DNA of 11,868 nucleotides from Calditerrivibrio sp. (lineage in GTDB: Bacteria; Chrysiogenota; Deferribacteres; Deferribacterales; Calditerrivibrionaceae). The DNA is taken from the NCBI GenBank assembly GCA_020217115.1, contig JAIWOA010000035.1, forward strand, positions 1-11,868. The letters run 5' to 3'. The notes beneath the pieces were generated by a model that ran no database searches, had not been told where the DNA came from, and was given only the letters and a program-made list of their open reading frames with translations. Position numbers and translations under genes: made by a program. Positions within the stretch are counted from its first letter, which is position 1. Every line of letters starts with the position of its first letter. Below, piece after piece: positions 1 to 6,640 of the stretch.

Positions 1-226
1 CTATACATTCAACTTTGGCAGAGGAATGCACATTCTTAGACCATGTATAATATTCTCCCAAAGGACCAACTTTTTGCTCTGGATGGCACTTACCACAAAA
101 TTTTGATTCGGATGTAAAATGCAATACTTCTACCTGACTAAAAACAAAACCTACAAAGATAACTACTACTAAAATCACAAATACAACAGGATCATTTTTT
201 ACGAATCTCTTAAATCTCTCCCACAT
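1..226 (-). CDS. NapC/NirT/NrfH-type membrane-anchored multiheme cytochrome c, partial (C-terminus outside window)
   Basis: The start of a membrane-bound c-type cytochrome that would pass electrons from the quinol pool to a periplasmic terminal reductase. Seventy-five residues are visible. A short basic cytoplasmic stretch (residues 1-11) is followed by one hydrophobic anchor (about 14-31) and then a periplasmic part with the heme motif CGKCH at 44-48. His67 and Cys74 fall where NapC/NirT proteins have a conserved His and the first Cys of the second heme motif, which the edge cuts off. The ATG at 226 is supported by GGAGGA just upstream. Known members use a Met two residues after the first CXXCH as a heme ligand, and here that position is Glu50. 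The gene lies behind atpE after a hairpin and may share its transcript. The family call is fairly firm, but the reductase partner cannot be inferred from this fragment. Confidence 0.8.
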   Translation of the reverse strand, partial: MWERFKRFVKNDPVVFVILVVVIFVGFVFSQVEVLHFTSESKFCGKCHPEQKVGPLGEYYTWSKNVHSSAKVECI

Positions 227-244
227 AGCTTCCTCCAGCAAAGT

Positions 245-264
245 GGTGGCAGTTACCTGCCACC
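245..264 (-). other. Perfect 8-bp inverted repeat between atpE and the cytochrome gene
   Basis: GGTGGCAG and its exact complement CTGCCACC flank a 4-base loop. The hairpin begins 18 bases after the atpE stop and ends about 19 bases before the cytochrome ATG. On the minus strand it is followed by ACTTTGCTGG, not by a run of T, so it does not look like a standard intrinsic terminator. It could be an mRNA-stabilising or processing structure protecting the 3' end of the atpE message, or a weak attenuator. That role is inference; the hairpin itself is directly visible. Confidence 0.6.
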
Positions 265-282
265 TATTTTAGATATAAACAA

Positions 283-600
283 CTATACAACAAAAAGAAG
301 TATCAAACTTACAACAAGTGCATAGATGGCAAGTGATTCGATCATTGCAAGACCAATGATCATAGGAGTCATAATTTTACCAGATGCACCTGGATTTCTT
401 GAAATCCCTTCAACAGCTGAAGCAACTGCTTTACCTTGACCAAGACCTGTACCAAAGGCAGCAATACCCATTCCAAGACCAGCAGCAAGGTATATTGCCC
501 AGGATTTACCTGTAGCTTCACCTTCAGCAGCAAAGGCACTGATAGCTGTCATAGCTAACACAGCTGCAATTAAAGTTAAAACACGAAACGCTTTTGACAT
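283..600 (-). CDS. atpE: F0F1 ATP synthase subunit c with N-terminal signal-like extension
   Basis: Membrane rotor subunit of ATP synthase, forming the c-ring that carries the coupling ion. The 105 residues exceed the usual 75-90 because of an N-terminal segment: basic at residues 3-6, hydrophobic at 7-20, with a plausible signal-peptidase site after Ala24 (SAFA/AEGE). The core is a helical hairpin (about 34-63 and 78-104), a glycine-rich first helix, and the polar-loop RNP at 68-70 that contacts F1. The ion carboxylate is Glu88, followed by Ser89 and Tyr93, and Gln55 lies in the facing helix. These match the Gln32, Glu65, Ser66 and Tyr70 positions of Na+-type c subunits, but the Thr67 position is Leu90. 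AAAGGAGG upstream supports the ATG at 600. It is the last of four F0-related genes, 27 bases after atpB. Confidence 0.96.
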   Translation of the reverse strand: MSKAFRVLTLIAAVLAMTAISAFAAEGEATGKSWAIYLAAGLGMGIAAFGTGLGQGKAVASAVEGISRNPGASGKIMTPMIIGLAMIESLAIYALVVSLILLFVV

Positions 601-627
601 ATTAATGTCCTCCTTTTTTTATAATTT

Positions 628-1299
628 TTAGTGCGCTTCTTCTATGGCACCACTAATATAAATCATTGACAGCATCATAAAAACATAGGCTTGAAGTATT
701 GAAGTAAAAAGCCCCATAAAATACATAGGTAAAGGTACCAAAAATGGAACAAGCATAAAGAGAATAGCAATAACAAGATCTTCTCCAAATATGTTACCAA
801 AAAGCCTCATAGATAGAGACAAAGGTCTTGATAAATGTCCTATAAGCTCAATTATTATCATTAGGGGGGCAAGCCATGGAACAGGACCCATAAAATGGTG
901 AATGTAGTGAGCCCCATGCTTTTTTATCCCTATATAATGGTAGGTTAAAAAAACAATAATTGCAGGAGCAGCTGTAGTATTTAGATTAGAAGTTGGGGAC
1001 AGAAAACCAGGTATAAGCCCCATTGCATTGGAGAAAAAAACATAAATCCCTATAGCAAATATAAGGGGTATGTAAGGTCTACCTTCCTCTCCCATAGCAT
1101 CTATGGCCATCTTTTCAATACCACCAACCAACATTTCGAAGACATTCTGTGTTCTGTTAGGAATTTCATTTCTCATTTTTGAGGCCATTGAACCTAAAAC
1201 AAAAGTCAAAATTACAACTAAAGTAGTCATAAAAACATGAATATACTGTGCCTGAATTTCATGGGGCAAAAAAGAAAAAATATTAAGTGGGTGTTCCAT
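628..1299 (-). CDS. atpB: F0F1 ATP synthase subunit a
   Basis: Stator membrane subunit that forms the two ion half-channels next to the c-ring. The protein has 223 residues and is strongly hydrophobic, with 5-6 membrane segments. The essential arginine is Arg165 in the SMRLFGN motif of the long membrane helix, and the conserved glutamine of the last helix (LQAYVF) is Gln203. The sequence GLIPGF near residue 94 is also typical of the family. I chose the ATG at 1299, giving MEHPLNIF, because AGGAGG lies 7 bases upstream. An in-frame ATG at 1320 would add seven residues but would place that Shine-Dalgarno sequence inside the gene. The first 17 bases overlap the end of the atpI-like gene, so translation is probably coupled. 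Identification is secure. Confidence 0.96.
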   Translation of the reverse strand: MEHPLNIFSFLPHEIQAQYIHVFMTTLVVILTFVLGSMASKMRNEIPNRTQNVFEMLVGGIEKMAIDAMGEEGRPYIPLIFAIGIYVFFSNAMGLIPGFLSPTSNLNTTAAPAIIVFLTYHYIGIKKHGAHYIHHFMGPVPWLAPLMIIIELIGHLSRPLSLSMRLFGNIFGEDLVIAILFMLVPFLVPLPMYFMGLFTSILQAYVFMMLSMIYISGAIEEAH

Positions 1300-1669
1300 C
1301 CAAATGCCTCCTATTTTCAAAAATTATATACAAAGGGATAGCTATGGTTAAAAAAGTAAGCCCAACTAACAATCCCCAAATATCTACATCACCATAACGA
1401 AAGAAAAAATATAAAACCAATCCTATTATCCCAATTCTAAAAAAACTGTTACCTGCAAAACCAGACAAAACTTTACCAGAAAAGCTTTTCTTGACATGGA
1501 ATACCAAACCTATAAAATTAAGTACACTCAAAAAGTACCCCAATGCCATACTTTTAACAAAAGCTTTCCCCAAAAAAACCATGCATACTGTATACAATAT
1601 TACAAAAAAAATCAACGATAATATTAATATGTTATGATAAAATTCAATTTTTTTTATCCAGGTCTTCAT
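1283..1669 (-). CDS. atpI: AtpI-like small membrane protein (ATP synthase subunit I family)
   Basis: About 128 residues with four predicted membrane helices (roughly 13-32, 41-58, 75-92 and 98-120) and a charged C-terminal tail. The size, topology and position directly before atpB match the ATP synthase I family, whose members are thought to help c-ring assembly and/or Mg2+ supply and are not part of the finished enzyme. Sequence conservation in this family is low, so the call rests heavily on context. Two starts are possible. ATG at 1669 has a weak GAG nine bases upstream, and ATG at 1675 has it too close, so I prefer 1669. Neither has a strong ribosome binding site. The gene begins inside the end of atpZ and ends inside the start of atpB, which suggests translation by coupling. 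Confidence 0.75.
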   Translation of the reverse strand: MKTWIKKIEFYHNILILSLIFFVILYTVCMVFLGKAFVKSMALGYFLSVLNFIGLVFHVKKSFSGKVLSGFAGNSFFRIGIIGLVLYFFFRYGDVDIWGLLVGLTFLTIAIPLYIIFENRRHLDGTPT

Positions 1670-1886
1670 AAACATTTGCTCGTTTTATAAAATATATCAT
1701 ATTTTTAAAACCTGCAGCTATACCCATTATCATAAAAAATATTGTACAATAAGGTTTACTATTAAATTTTTTATCTAAATAAAAACCTATTAAAGTACCT
1801 ATAGCAATTGCTGCCACAAAGGAAATACCTATAGAACCTGCATTCAACCAGTATCTAATCTGTTTAGAGTCTTTATTTTTCATCAT
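1644..1886 (-). CDS. atpZ: AtpZ-like ATP synthase accessory protein
   Basis: Eighty residues with two membrane helices (about 15-36 and 46-68). The first helix region ends in a glycine-rich run leading to LIGFYLD, with an Asp at its end, followed by a short KPY-containing turn. This is the layout of the AtpZ/ATPase_gene1 family of two-helix proteins encoded ahead of atpI and atpB. In some bacteria AtpZ with AtpI is proposed to form a Mg2+/Ca2+ transporter serving ATP synthase. The ATG at 1886 overlaps the hemL stop in an ATGA arrangement, and a second ATG follows immediately at 1883. There is no strong Shine-Dalgarno sequence, so translation is probably coupled to hemL. The last codons contain a run of eight A that also lies in the atpI-like frame. 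Confidence 0.78.
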   Translation of the reverse strand: MMKNKDSKQIRYWLNAGSIGISFVAAIAIGTLIGFYLDKKFNSKPYCTIFFMIMGIAAGFKNMIYFIKRANVYEDLDKKN

Positions 1887-3148
1887 TTTATCGACTTCAA
1901 AACCTCGTAATGGGTTTTTATCGTATAGTCAAGATCTTCGTAACTATGAGCAGATGATACAAACATCGCCTCAAATTGACTTGGAGCAAGATTTATACCC
2001 CTTTCGAGCATACCGTGAAAGAATTGTGCATATTTTTTTGTGTCACTCCTCAAGGCATCTTTAAAACTATTAACATTACCACTACAAAAAAACATACAAG
2101 CCATCGACTCTATACTATTAAAAGCGTAATCTATACCCAGAGATTTGCAATTTTCCCTGAAACCATTCCAGAGATACTCAGACTTTTTTCTCAGTTCAAT
2201 ATAAAAACTTTTTTCCAGCTTTTTGAGGTTGGCTAATCCTGCAGCCATAGCCAGAGGGTTACCACTTAAAGTACCAGCCTGATATACTGGACCAACAGGA
2301 GAAATCATCTCCATTATCTCACGTTTCCCACCATAAGCACCAACAGGCAAGCCGCCACCTAATATTTTGCCAAGAGTTGTAAGATGAGGGATCACACCAT
2401 AATACTCTTGAGCACCACCAGGAGACAACCTGAATCCTGTGATAACCTCATCAAATATAAGAAGGGAACCTTCATTTTCGCATATCTCTTTTAATCCTTG
2501 TAAAAATACATCAGTGGGTAAAACAACTCCCATATTGCCAGCTACAGGTTCAACAATAATACATGCAATTTCACCTTTATTTTCTAAAAATAATCTTTTT
2601 ACCGATTCTAAATCGTTATAATCTGCAATAAGAGTATACTTTGCCAGATCAAAAGGTACTCCAGGACTACTTGGTTGGTTAAAAGTTAAAGCCCCACTAC
2701 CAGCCTTAACAAGCAAAGAATCTGAATGACCATGGTAACAACCTTCAAATTTTACAATTTTATCTCGCTTAGTATAACCCCTTGCAAGTCTTATGGCACT
2801 CATTACAGCTTCTGTACCAGAACTGACCATCCTAACCATATCAATTGAGGGTACCATATTAACAACTTTTTTTGCCAATTCAAGCTCAAGCTTTGTTGGA
2901 GCTCCAAAGGTTGTTCCATTCTTTAAAGCCTTCTCTATCTCAGATATAATAGCATCATCTGCATGACCATGGATTAAAGGTCCCCATGAACAAACATAAT
3001 CTATATACTCTTTGCCATCAACTGCATAAATTTTAGATCCCTTGCCCCTTTCAATGAAAACAGGCTCTCCACCAACAGATCCAAATGCTCTAACAGGGCT
3101 ATTAACACCACCCGGAATGTACTTTTTACTCTCTTCAAAGATATTCAT
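1883..3148 (-). CDS. hemL: Glutamate-1-semialdehyde 2,1-aminomutase
   Basis: Cytoplasmic PLP enzyme that converts glutamate-1-semialdehyde to 5-aminolevulinate, the committed tetrapyrrole precursor of the C5 pathway. Its 421 residues match the usual length of 420-435. The N-terminus has the family signature [12 protein letters not shown] (11-22). SSGTEA at 109-114 is the phosphate-binding region, DEV at 233-235 supplies the Asp that contacts the PLP ring nitrogen, and Lys261 in [16 protein letters not shown] is the Schiff-base lysine. [15 protein letters not shown] sequence follows at about 291-300 ([10 protein letters not shown]). The ATG at 3148 overlaps the ABC-F stop by ATGA, and its AGGAGG is embedded in the last ABC-F codons. 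Upstream hemA is not in the window. Neighbouring F0 and cytochrome genes give a respiratory context, since heme is needed for the cytochrome, but co-regulation is inference. Confidence 0.97.
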   Translation of the reverse strand: MNIFEESKKYIPGGVNSPVRAFGSVGGEPVFIERGKGSKIYAVDGKEYIDYVCSWGPLIHGHADDAIISEIEKALKNGTTFGAPTKLELELAKKVVNMVPSIDMVRMVSSGTEAVMSAIRLARGYTKRDKIVKFEGCYHGHSDSLLVKAGSGALTFNQPSSPGVPFDLAKYTLIADYNDLESVKRLFLENKGEIACIIVEPVAGNMGVVLPTDVFLQGLKEICENEGSLLIFDEVITGFRLSPGGAQEYYGVIPHLTTLGKILGGGLPVGAYGGKREIMEMISPVGPVYQAGTLSGNPLAMAAGLANLKKLEKSFYIELRKKSEYLWNGFRENCKSLGIDYAFNSIESMACMFFCSGNVNSFKDALRSDTKKYAQFFHGMLERGINLAPSQFEAMFVSSAHSYEDLDYTIKTHYEVLKSIK

Positions 3149-4950
3149 CTTTCCTCCTGATTCAAATTTTCCATTTCAGCATATTTATCTAGAAGTTCAT
3201 TTTCTACTTCTTCAATTTTCTTATTACATTGATCAAGTTTTTCCCAATCAGAACGACAACTATCCCTATCCTTATATAATGAATTTAAATAATTCTCAAG
3301 TTCAAAAATACTCTTTTCAAGTGCATTTATCTTGTATTTATCTACCTTCTTTCTTACACTTCTCTCTACTTTACCACTCGATATATCCCCAACAGATTTT
3401 TCTTTTAAGCCATCTTTTAATAATGGGTAATACTGTGTTACACTTACCTCACCATTATCAAAAAAGATAAACTTATCAACCAAACGTTCCATAAAATATC
3501 TATCATGGGATACCATTATTATTGTGCCGTTGTAATTTACTAAGGCATTTTTCAGCACCTCAACAGTTTCATAATCAAGATGGTTGGTTGGCTCATCAAG
3601 AACAAGAAGGTTTGGTTTCAAAAAGTAAAGTTTTATAAGGGAGATTTTGGACAATTCACCACCACTCAGGGAGAATAGTTTTCTATTTAGGTATTCATAA
3701 CCCATCCCAAAACGAGGTAAGATATTATAAATATCATCAAAGGTCATCTCTACATCTATATCTATAAGCTCTTCAAATACTGTTTTGTCAAGATTTTCCC
3801 TGTATATCTGCTCAAAATATCCAAATTCAACCCTATCCCCCAAAATAAGCTTTCCAGACATTATACTCTCTATCCCACATATCGATTTTAATAAAGTACT
3901 CTTTCCAGAACCGTTTTTACCTATCAATGCAACTTTCTCACCTTTATAAACTGTAAAGGAGAATTTTTTTGTAAGAATTGTATCACCATAACCCAAAATG
4001 ATATCCTCACCCCTTACAACTTCATAATTCTCCTCCCTCTTCTTCCTGAAACTAAAATCTACATTTCTCCATTCAAACTGATAGTTTTTTAATTCCTCTT
4101 CAACCTTCTTCAGATTGTTCATCCTTGAATTTACCTGTTTTGATTTTATGCCAGCCCGGTACTTGTCTATAAACTCCATCAACCTGATCTTTTCTTCCTC
4201 AAGCCTTTCTTTCCTTGTCAGAAGTAAATCCATATTTTTTTGGTAAACATCAATAAATTTTTTAAGACCCATCTTATAATGGGTTATTGTTTTATTAGAA
4301 ATATATAAAATCTCTTCAGCAATATTTTCCAATATTTTTCTATCATGACTTACAAACAATACGGTCTTGTCAGTATTCTTTAAAAACTGTTCCAACCACT
4401 CTATCATTATGATATCAAGGTAGTTTGTAGGCTCATCCAAAACCAGTAAATTGGCATCAGATGATAGAAGTCTGGCAAGCTTAAGCCTTTCTAATTCCCC
4501 CCCTGAAAGTATTGAAACATCCCTTCCCCATTCACTCTCTCTAAATCCAAATGCAGACAACACTTCTCTTATTGTTGATTTATAGAAGTTGCCACCTTTT
4601 TTCTCAAATTCATCATAAAGTTCTGTAAGCTTAGCTGGATTTTCACAATTCTCCATCTCAATTTCAATGGCAAGAAGCTCTTTGTTCCCATTTAACATAT
4701 AATCAAAAATAGTACCATGCTCATTTGTAATTTGGTCAAGGTAACCTATCTTTACACTATTAGAAATTATTATCTTTCCACTATCAGCTTCTTCAATACC
4801 CACTAAAATCTTTACAATTGTACTTTTTCCAGACCCATTGTCTCCAAAAAGAGCTACTTTCTTACCTTGCATCAGTGAAAAAGTAGCTCCCTGAAATAAT
4901 AATTTGTCACCATAGGATTTGCTTACATTAGTAAAGCTTAATATTGACAT
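3145..4950 (-). CDS. ABC-F family ATPase (ribosome-associated type, subfamily unresolved)
   Basis: A 601-residue protein with two ABC ATPase domains and no membrane segments, the architecture of ABC-F proteins that act at the ribosomal E site to rescue stalled or slow translation. Domain 1 has Walker [10 protein letters not shown] (36-44), signature LSGGE (148-152), Walker B ending in Glu173 and the switch His202. Domain 2 has GKNGSGKST (344-352), LSGGE (428-432), Walker B ending in Glu453 and His482. Both catalytic glutamates are present. A charged helical linker at about 235-300 corresponds to the P-site tRNA interaction region. A C-terminal coiled coil (about 535-597), rich in Lys and Glu, resembles the tail of Uup-type proteins. 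The start directly abuts the stop of the TIM-barrel gene. A role in antibiotic resistance cannot be excluded, but housekeeping neighbours argue for a general translation factor. Confidence 0.9.
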   Translation of the reverse strand: MSILSFTNVSKSYGDKLLFQGATFSLMQGKKVALFGDNGSGKSTIVKILVGIEEADSGKIIISNSVKIGYLDQITNEHGTIFDYMLNGNKELLAIEIEMENCENPAKLTELYDEFEKKGGNFYKSTIREVLSAFGFRESEWGRDVSILSGGELERLKLARLLSSDANLLVLDEPTNYLDIIMIEWLEQFLKNTDKTVLFVSHDRKILENIAEEILYISNKTITHYKMGLKKFIDVYQKNMDLLLTRKERLEEEKIRLMEFIDKYRAGIKSKQVNSRMNNLKKVEEELKNYQFEWRNVDFSFRKKREENYEVVRGEDIILGYGDTILTKKFSFTVYKGEKVALIGKNGSGKSTLLKSICGIESIMSGKLILGDRVEFGYFEQIYRENLDKTVFEELIDIDVEMTFDDIYNILPRFGMGYEYLNRKLFSLSGGELSKISLIKLYFLKPNLLVLDEPTNHLDYETVEVLKNALVNYNGTIIMVSHDRYFMERLVDKFIFFDNGEVSVTQYYPLLKDGLKEKSVGDISSGKVERSVRKKVDKYKINALEKSIFELENYLNSLYKDRDSCRSDWEKLDQCNKKIEEVENELLDKYAEMENLNQEER

Positions 4951-5670
4951 CTAAAGATTCCGAATAAATTCTAACGATCTTTTTGTATCTTCCAGATTTC
5001 TATTTTCTATTGTTAAAAATTTTGGTTCATAAAGCTGCAAAAGTTTTTTTATGTCTATGACACCATCTGACAAACTGTTATGATCATCTCTATAACCATA
5101 GTTGTTATGAATATGCATCTCAAAAATTCTATCTCCCCAGATACCCAACCATTTCTCCAGAGATATTTCACTAAAAAGATTAAAATGTCCACAATCAAAA
5201 CATAGCCCTATATAATCTCTACAAAAACTATCCACAATCATTTTCCCTATTGAAGGATTGACTTCAAAAACATTTTCAAAAGATATCAAATAGCCTCCAT
5301 ACCTTTTTTCCAAAACTTTTTGAAAATTTTCCACAAATTTATTTGCATAATAGTCTTCATCAAAATTATAAACAAACGGAGAATAATTATGATGGATAAC
5401 TATATTAAGAACATTTATATTATTACAAAATTCCAGGGTATCCTTTAAAATAGAGATAGATTTTTCCATAACAAAAGGGTTGTGGCTTGCAATATTTACA
5501 TCAAAAAATGGAGCATGAACAGTAAGTTCAATACCATCAAAGATTCTAAAATCAACACCCTTTAAAAGATCTTTTATGCTCAGTGTAAACTCTATACCTG
5601 CACCAAATTTACCTGCCAGATCGGAAAACTGTGGCAATGTCTCAATCTTAGATCTAACAAATCTCTTCAT
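4951..5670 (-). CDS. Xylose-isomerase-like TIM-barrel protein (sugar phosphate isomerase/epimerase or AP endonuclease 2 superfamily)
   Basis: A 239-residue soluble protein with the metal-site pattern of the xylose-isomerase-like TIM barrel: VHAPF with His52, VIHHN with His93-94, SFENV with Glu132, FDCGH with Asp159 and His162, EMHIHNN with His186 and His188, then DDHN and DG around 195-203, and Glu222 in TIENR. These are where the superfamily binds divalent metals for isomerase, epimerase or DNA-nicking chemistry. The protein is shorter than typical endonuclease IV (about 280), and pairing with an aldolase favours a small-sugar role over DNA repair. The ATG at 5670 overlaps the aldolase stop by ATGA. 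The substrate is unknown, and I do not recognise a named orthologue. Confidence 0.8.
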   Translation of the reverse strand: MKRFVRSKIETLPQFSDLAGKFGAGIEFTLSIKDLLKGVDFRIFDGIELTVHAPFFDVNIASHNPFVMEKSISILKDTLEFCNNINVLNIVIHHNYSPFVYNFDEDYYANKFVENFQKVLEKRYGGYLISFENVFEVNPSIGKMIVDSFCRDYIGLCFDCGHFNLFSEISLEKWLGIWGDRIFEMHIHNNYGYRDDHNSLSDGVIDIKKLLQLYEPKFLTIENRNLEDTKRSLEFIRNL

Positions 5671-6212
5671 AAAAGGTATTTTTTTATTATGTTGTACTTA
5701 CTATAATGCTCAAGAGATGTTAATCTGACAAAACACTCTCTAAGATCTTTACCAACAGCAAAAACACCATGATCTCTGACAATTACAATGCTATAATTTA
5801 TCAAAGCCTCAGAAACATTTTTAGCAAGCTCAATACTACCACTCTTGCCATCTACAACAGGTATTTTTTTTAAAAATGGAAGAATCTCCCCAGCCTCTAA
5901 AGATACAAAATGTCTATCAATATTTCCCATCAAAGTAGAATATAGTGAATGGGTGTGTATAATAGCAGAAGCGATGGCATTTTGATATATTTTTCTATGA
6001 ACTATAAGTTCAGTTGATGCAAATTTATCTGCGTCAGATGGATGCATGAGATCTACAGTTACTATATCATCCACTGTTAGTTCATCCAGCATACTACCTG
6101 TTCTCGTTATATTTATTTGTTTACCATCTGATATAGATATATTACCAAAAAAAGATGTTACAAGACCAGCATCAACTATTTTCTTCCCAAACTTTATTAT
6201 ATCATTCATCAT
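5667..6212 (-). CDS. Class II aldolase/adducin-family protein, probably a small sugar-phosphate aldolase
   Basis: A 181-residue protein of the fuculose-1-phosphate aldolase/adducin family, whose enzymes use Zn2+ to cleave sugar phosphates into dihydroxyacetone phosphate and an aldehyde. TSFFGNISI at 19-27 is the phosphate-binding stretch with GN. Glu68 matches the catalytic acid, His86 and His88 in HTHS are two zinc ligands, and His148 in RDHG is the third. All key residues are intact, but the protein is short (typical 210-220), with a truncated C-terminal part. Two adjacent ATGs (6212 and 6209) are possible starts. The start lies five bases after the U-tract of a strong terminator and has no Shine-Dalgarno sequence. 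Alternatives such as a MtnB-type dehydratase or a 5-deoxyribulose-1-phosphate aldolase are possible; the substrate cannot be read from the sequence. Confidence 0.82.
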   Translation of the reverse strand: MMNDIIKFGKKIVDAGLVTSFFGNISISDGKQINITRTGSMLDELTVDDIVTVDLMHPSDADKFASTELIVHRKIYQNAIASAIIHTHSLYSTLMGNIDRHFVSLEAGEILPFLKKIPVVDGKSGSIELAKNVSEALINYSIVIVRDHGVFAVGKDLRECFVRLTSLEHYSKYNIIKKYLL

Positions 6213-6217
6213 ATATT

Positions 6218-6240
6218 AAAAAAGGGGGAAAAATCCCCCT
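6218..6240 (-). terminator. Intrinsic terminator of the ribosomal/alpha operon
   Basis: On the minus strand AGGGGGA pairs with TCCCCCT across a TTTT loop, a 7-bp stem with five G-C pairs, and is followed by six T (6223-6218). This is a textbook Rho-independent terminator 22 bases after the rplQ stop. It works only in the minus direction, because the plus-strand side lacks a T run after the stem. Its U-tract ends five bases before the aldolase ATG, so genes beyond it depend on read-through or on a promoter I cannot identify. Confidence 0.88.
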
Positions 6241-6262
6241 ATATGTATAGTTTACATGATAA

Positions 6263-6640
6263 TTATTCAGCTTTAGAAACAGCTTCACCCTCAACAAACT
6301 CTATTATCGCCATGGTTGCATTATCTCCACGACGAATCCTTGTTTTAAGAACCCTTGTATACCCACCAGGTCTTGTAGTGTACTTTGGAGCAATTTCTTT
6401 AAATACTTTTCTAACAGCATCTTTGTTGTGCAGTTTTGAGTATGCAAGTCTGATTGCAGACAAATCACCCTTTTTCCCAAGGGTAACTATCGGTTCTACA
6501 AAGGATCTTAGTACCTTAGCCCTATCAACAGTAGTTTCGATTCGACCTTTTTCAATAAGTGAAACAGCAAGATTTCTAATCATAGCCATTCTATGTTCTG
6601 TAGGTCTTCCTAATTTTTTTATTCCAGATTTATGACGCAT
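6263..6640 (-). CDS. rplQ: 50S ribosomal protein bL17
   Basis: Large-subunit ribosomal protein of 125 residues. The N-terminus MRHKSGIKKLGRPTEHRMAM is the family signature, followed by the basic segments and the conserved RPGGYTRVLKTRIRRGDNA near the C-terminus that define bL17. The short acidic tail (GEAVSKAE) is variable in the family. The ATG at 6640 lies inside the last codons of rpoA (11-base overlap), with GAGAGGG upstream inside rpoA, so the two genes are translationally coupled as is usual in the alpha operon. It is the last gene before the terminator. Confidence 0.97.
   Translation of the reverse strand: MRHKSGIKKLGRPTEHRMAMIRNLAVSLIEKGRIETTVDRAKVLRSFVEPIVTLGKKGDLSAIRLAYSKLHNKDAVRKVFKEIAPKYTTRPGGYTRVLKTRIRRGDNATMAIIEFVEGEAVSKAE

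Noticed and set aside
1300..1320. Longer start for atpB at 1320
   Set aside because: The strong AGGAGG at 1307-1312 would then lie inside the gene, and it is ideally spaced for the ATG at 1299.
1976..2621. Plus-strand open frames opposite hemL
   Set aside because: Short, antisense to a fully conserved enzyme, and without motifs.
3042..3470. Plus-strand open frame across the hemL/ABC-F junction
   Set aside because: It is antisense to two secure genes, has low-complexity hydrophobic composition and no convincing ribosome binding site.
6241..6262. Possible promoter (TATACA -10-like box) between rplQ and the terminator
   Set aside because: Only four of six -10 bases match and no credible -35 box lies 16-18 bases upstream; transcripts would also start just before the terminator.
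6243..6635. Plus-strand open frame opposite rplQ
   Set aside because: It covers the whole of a definite bL17 gene and shows no family features of its own.
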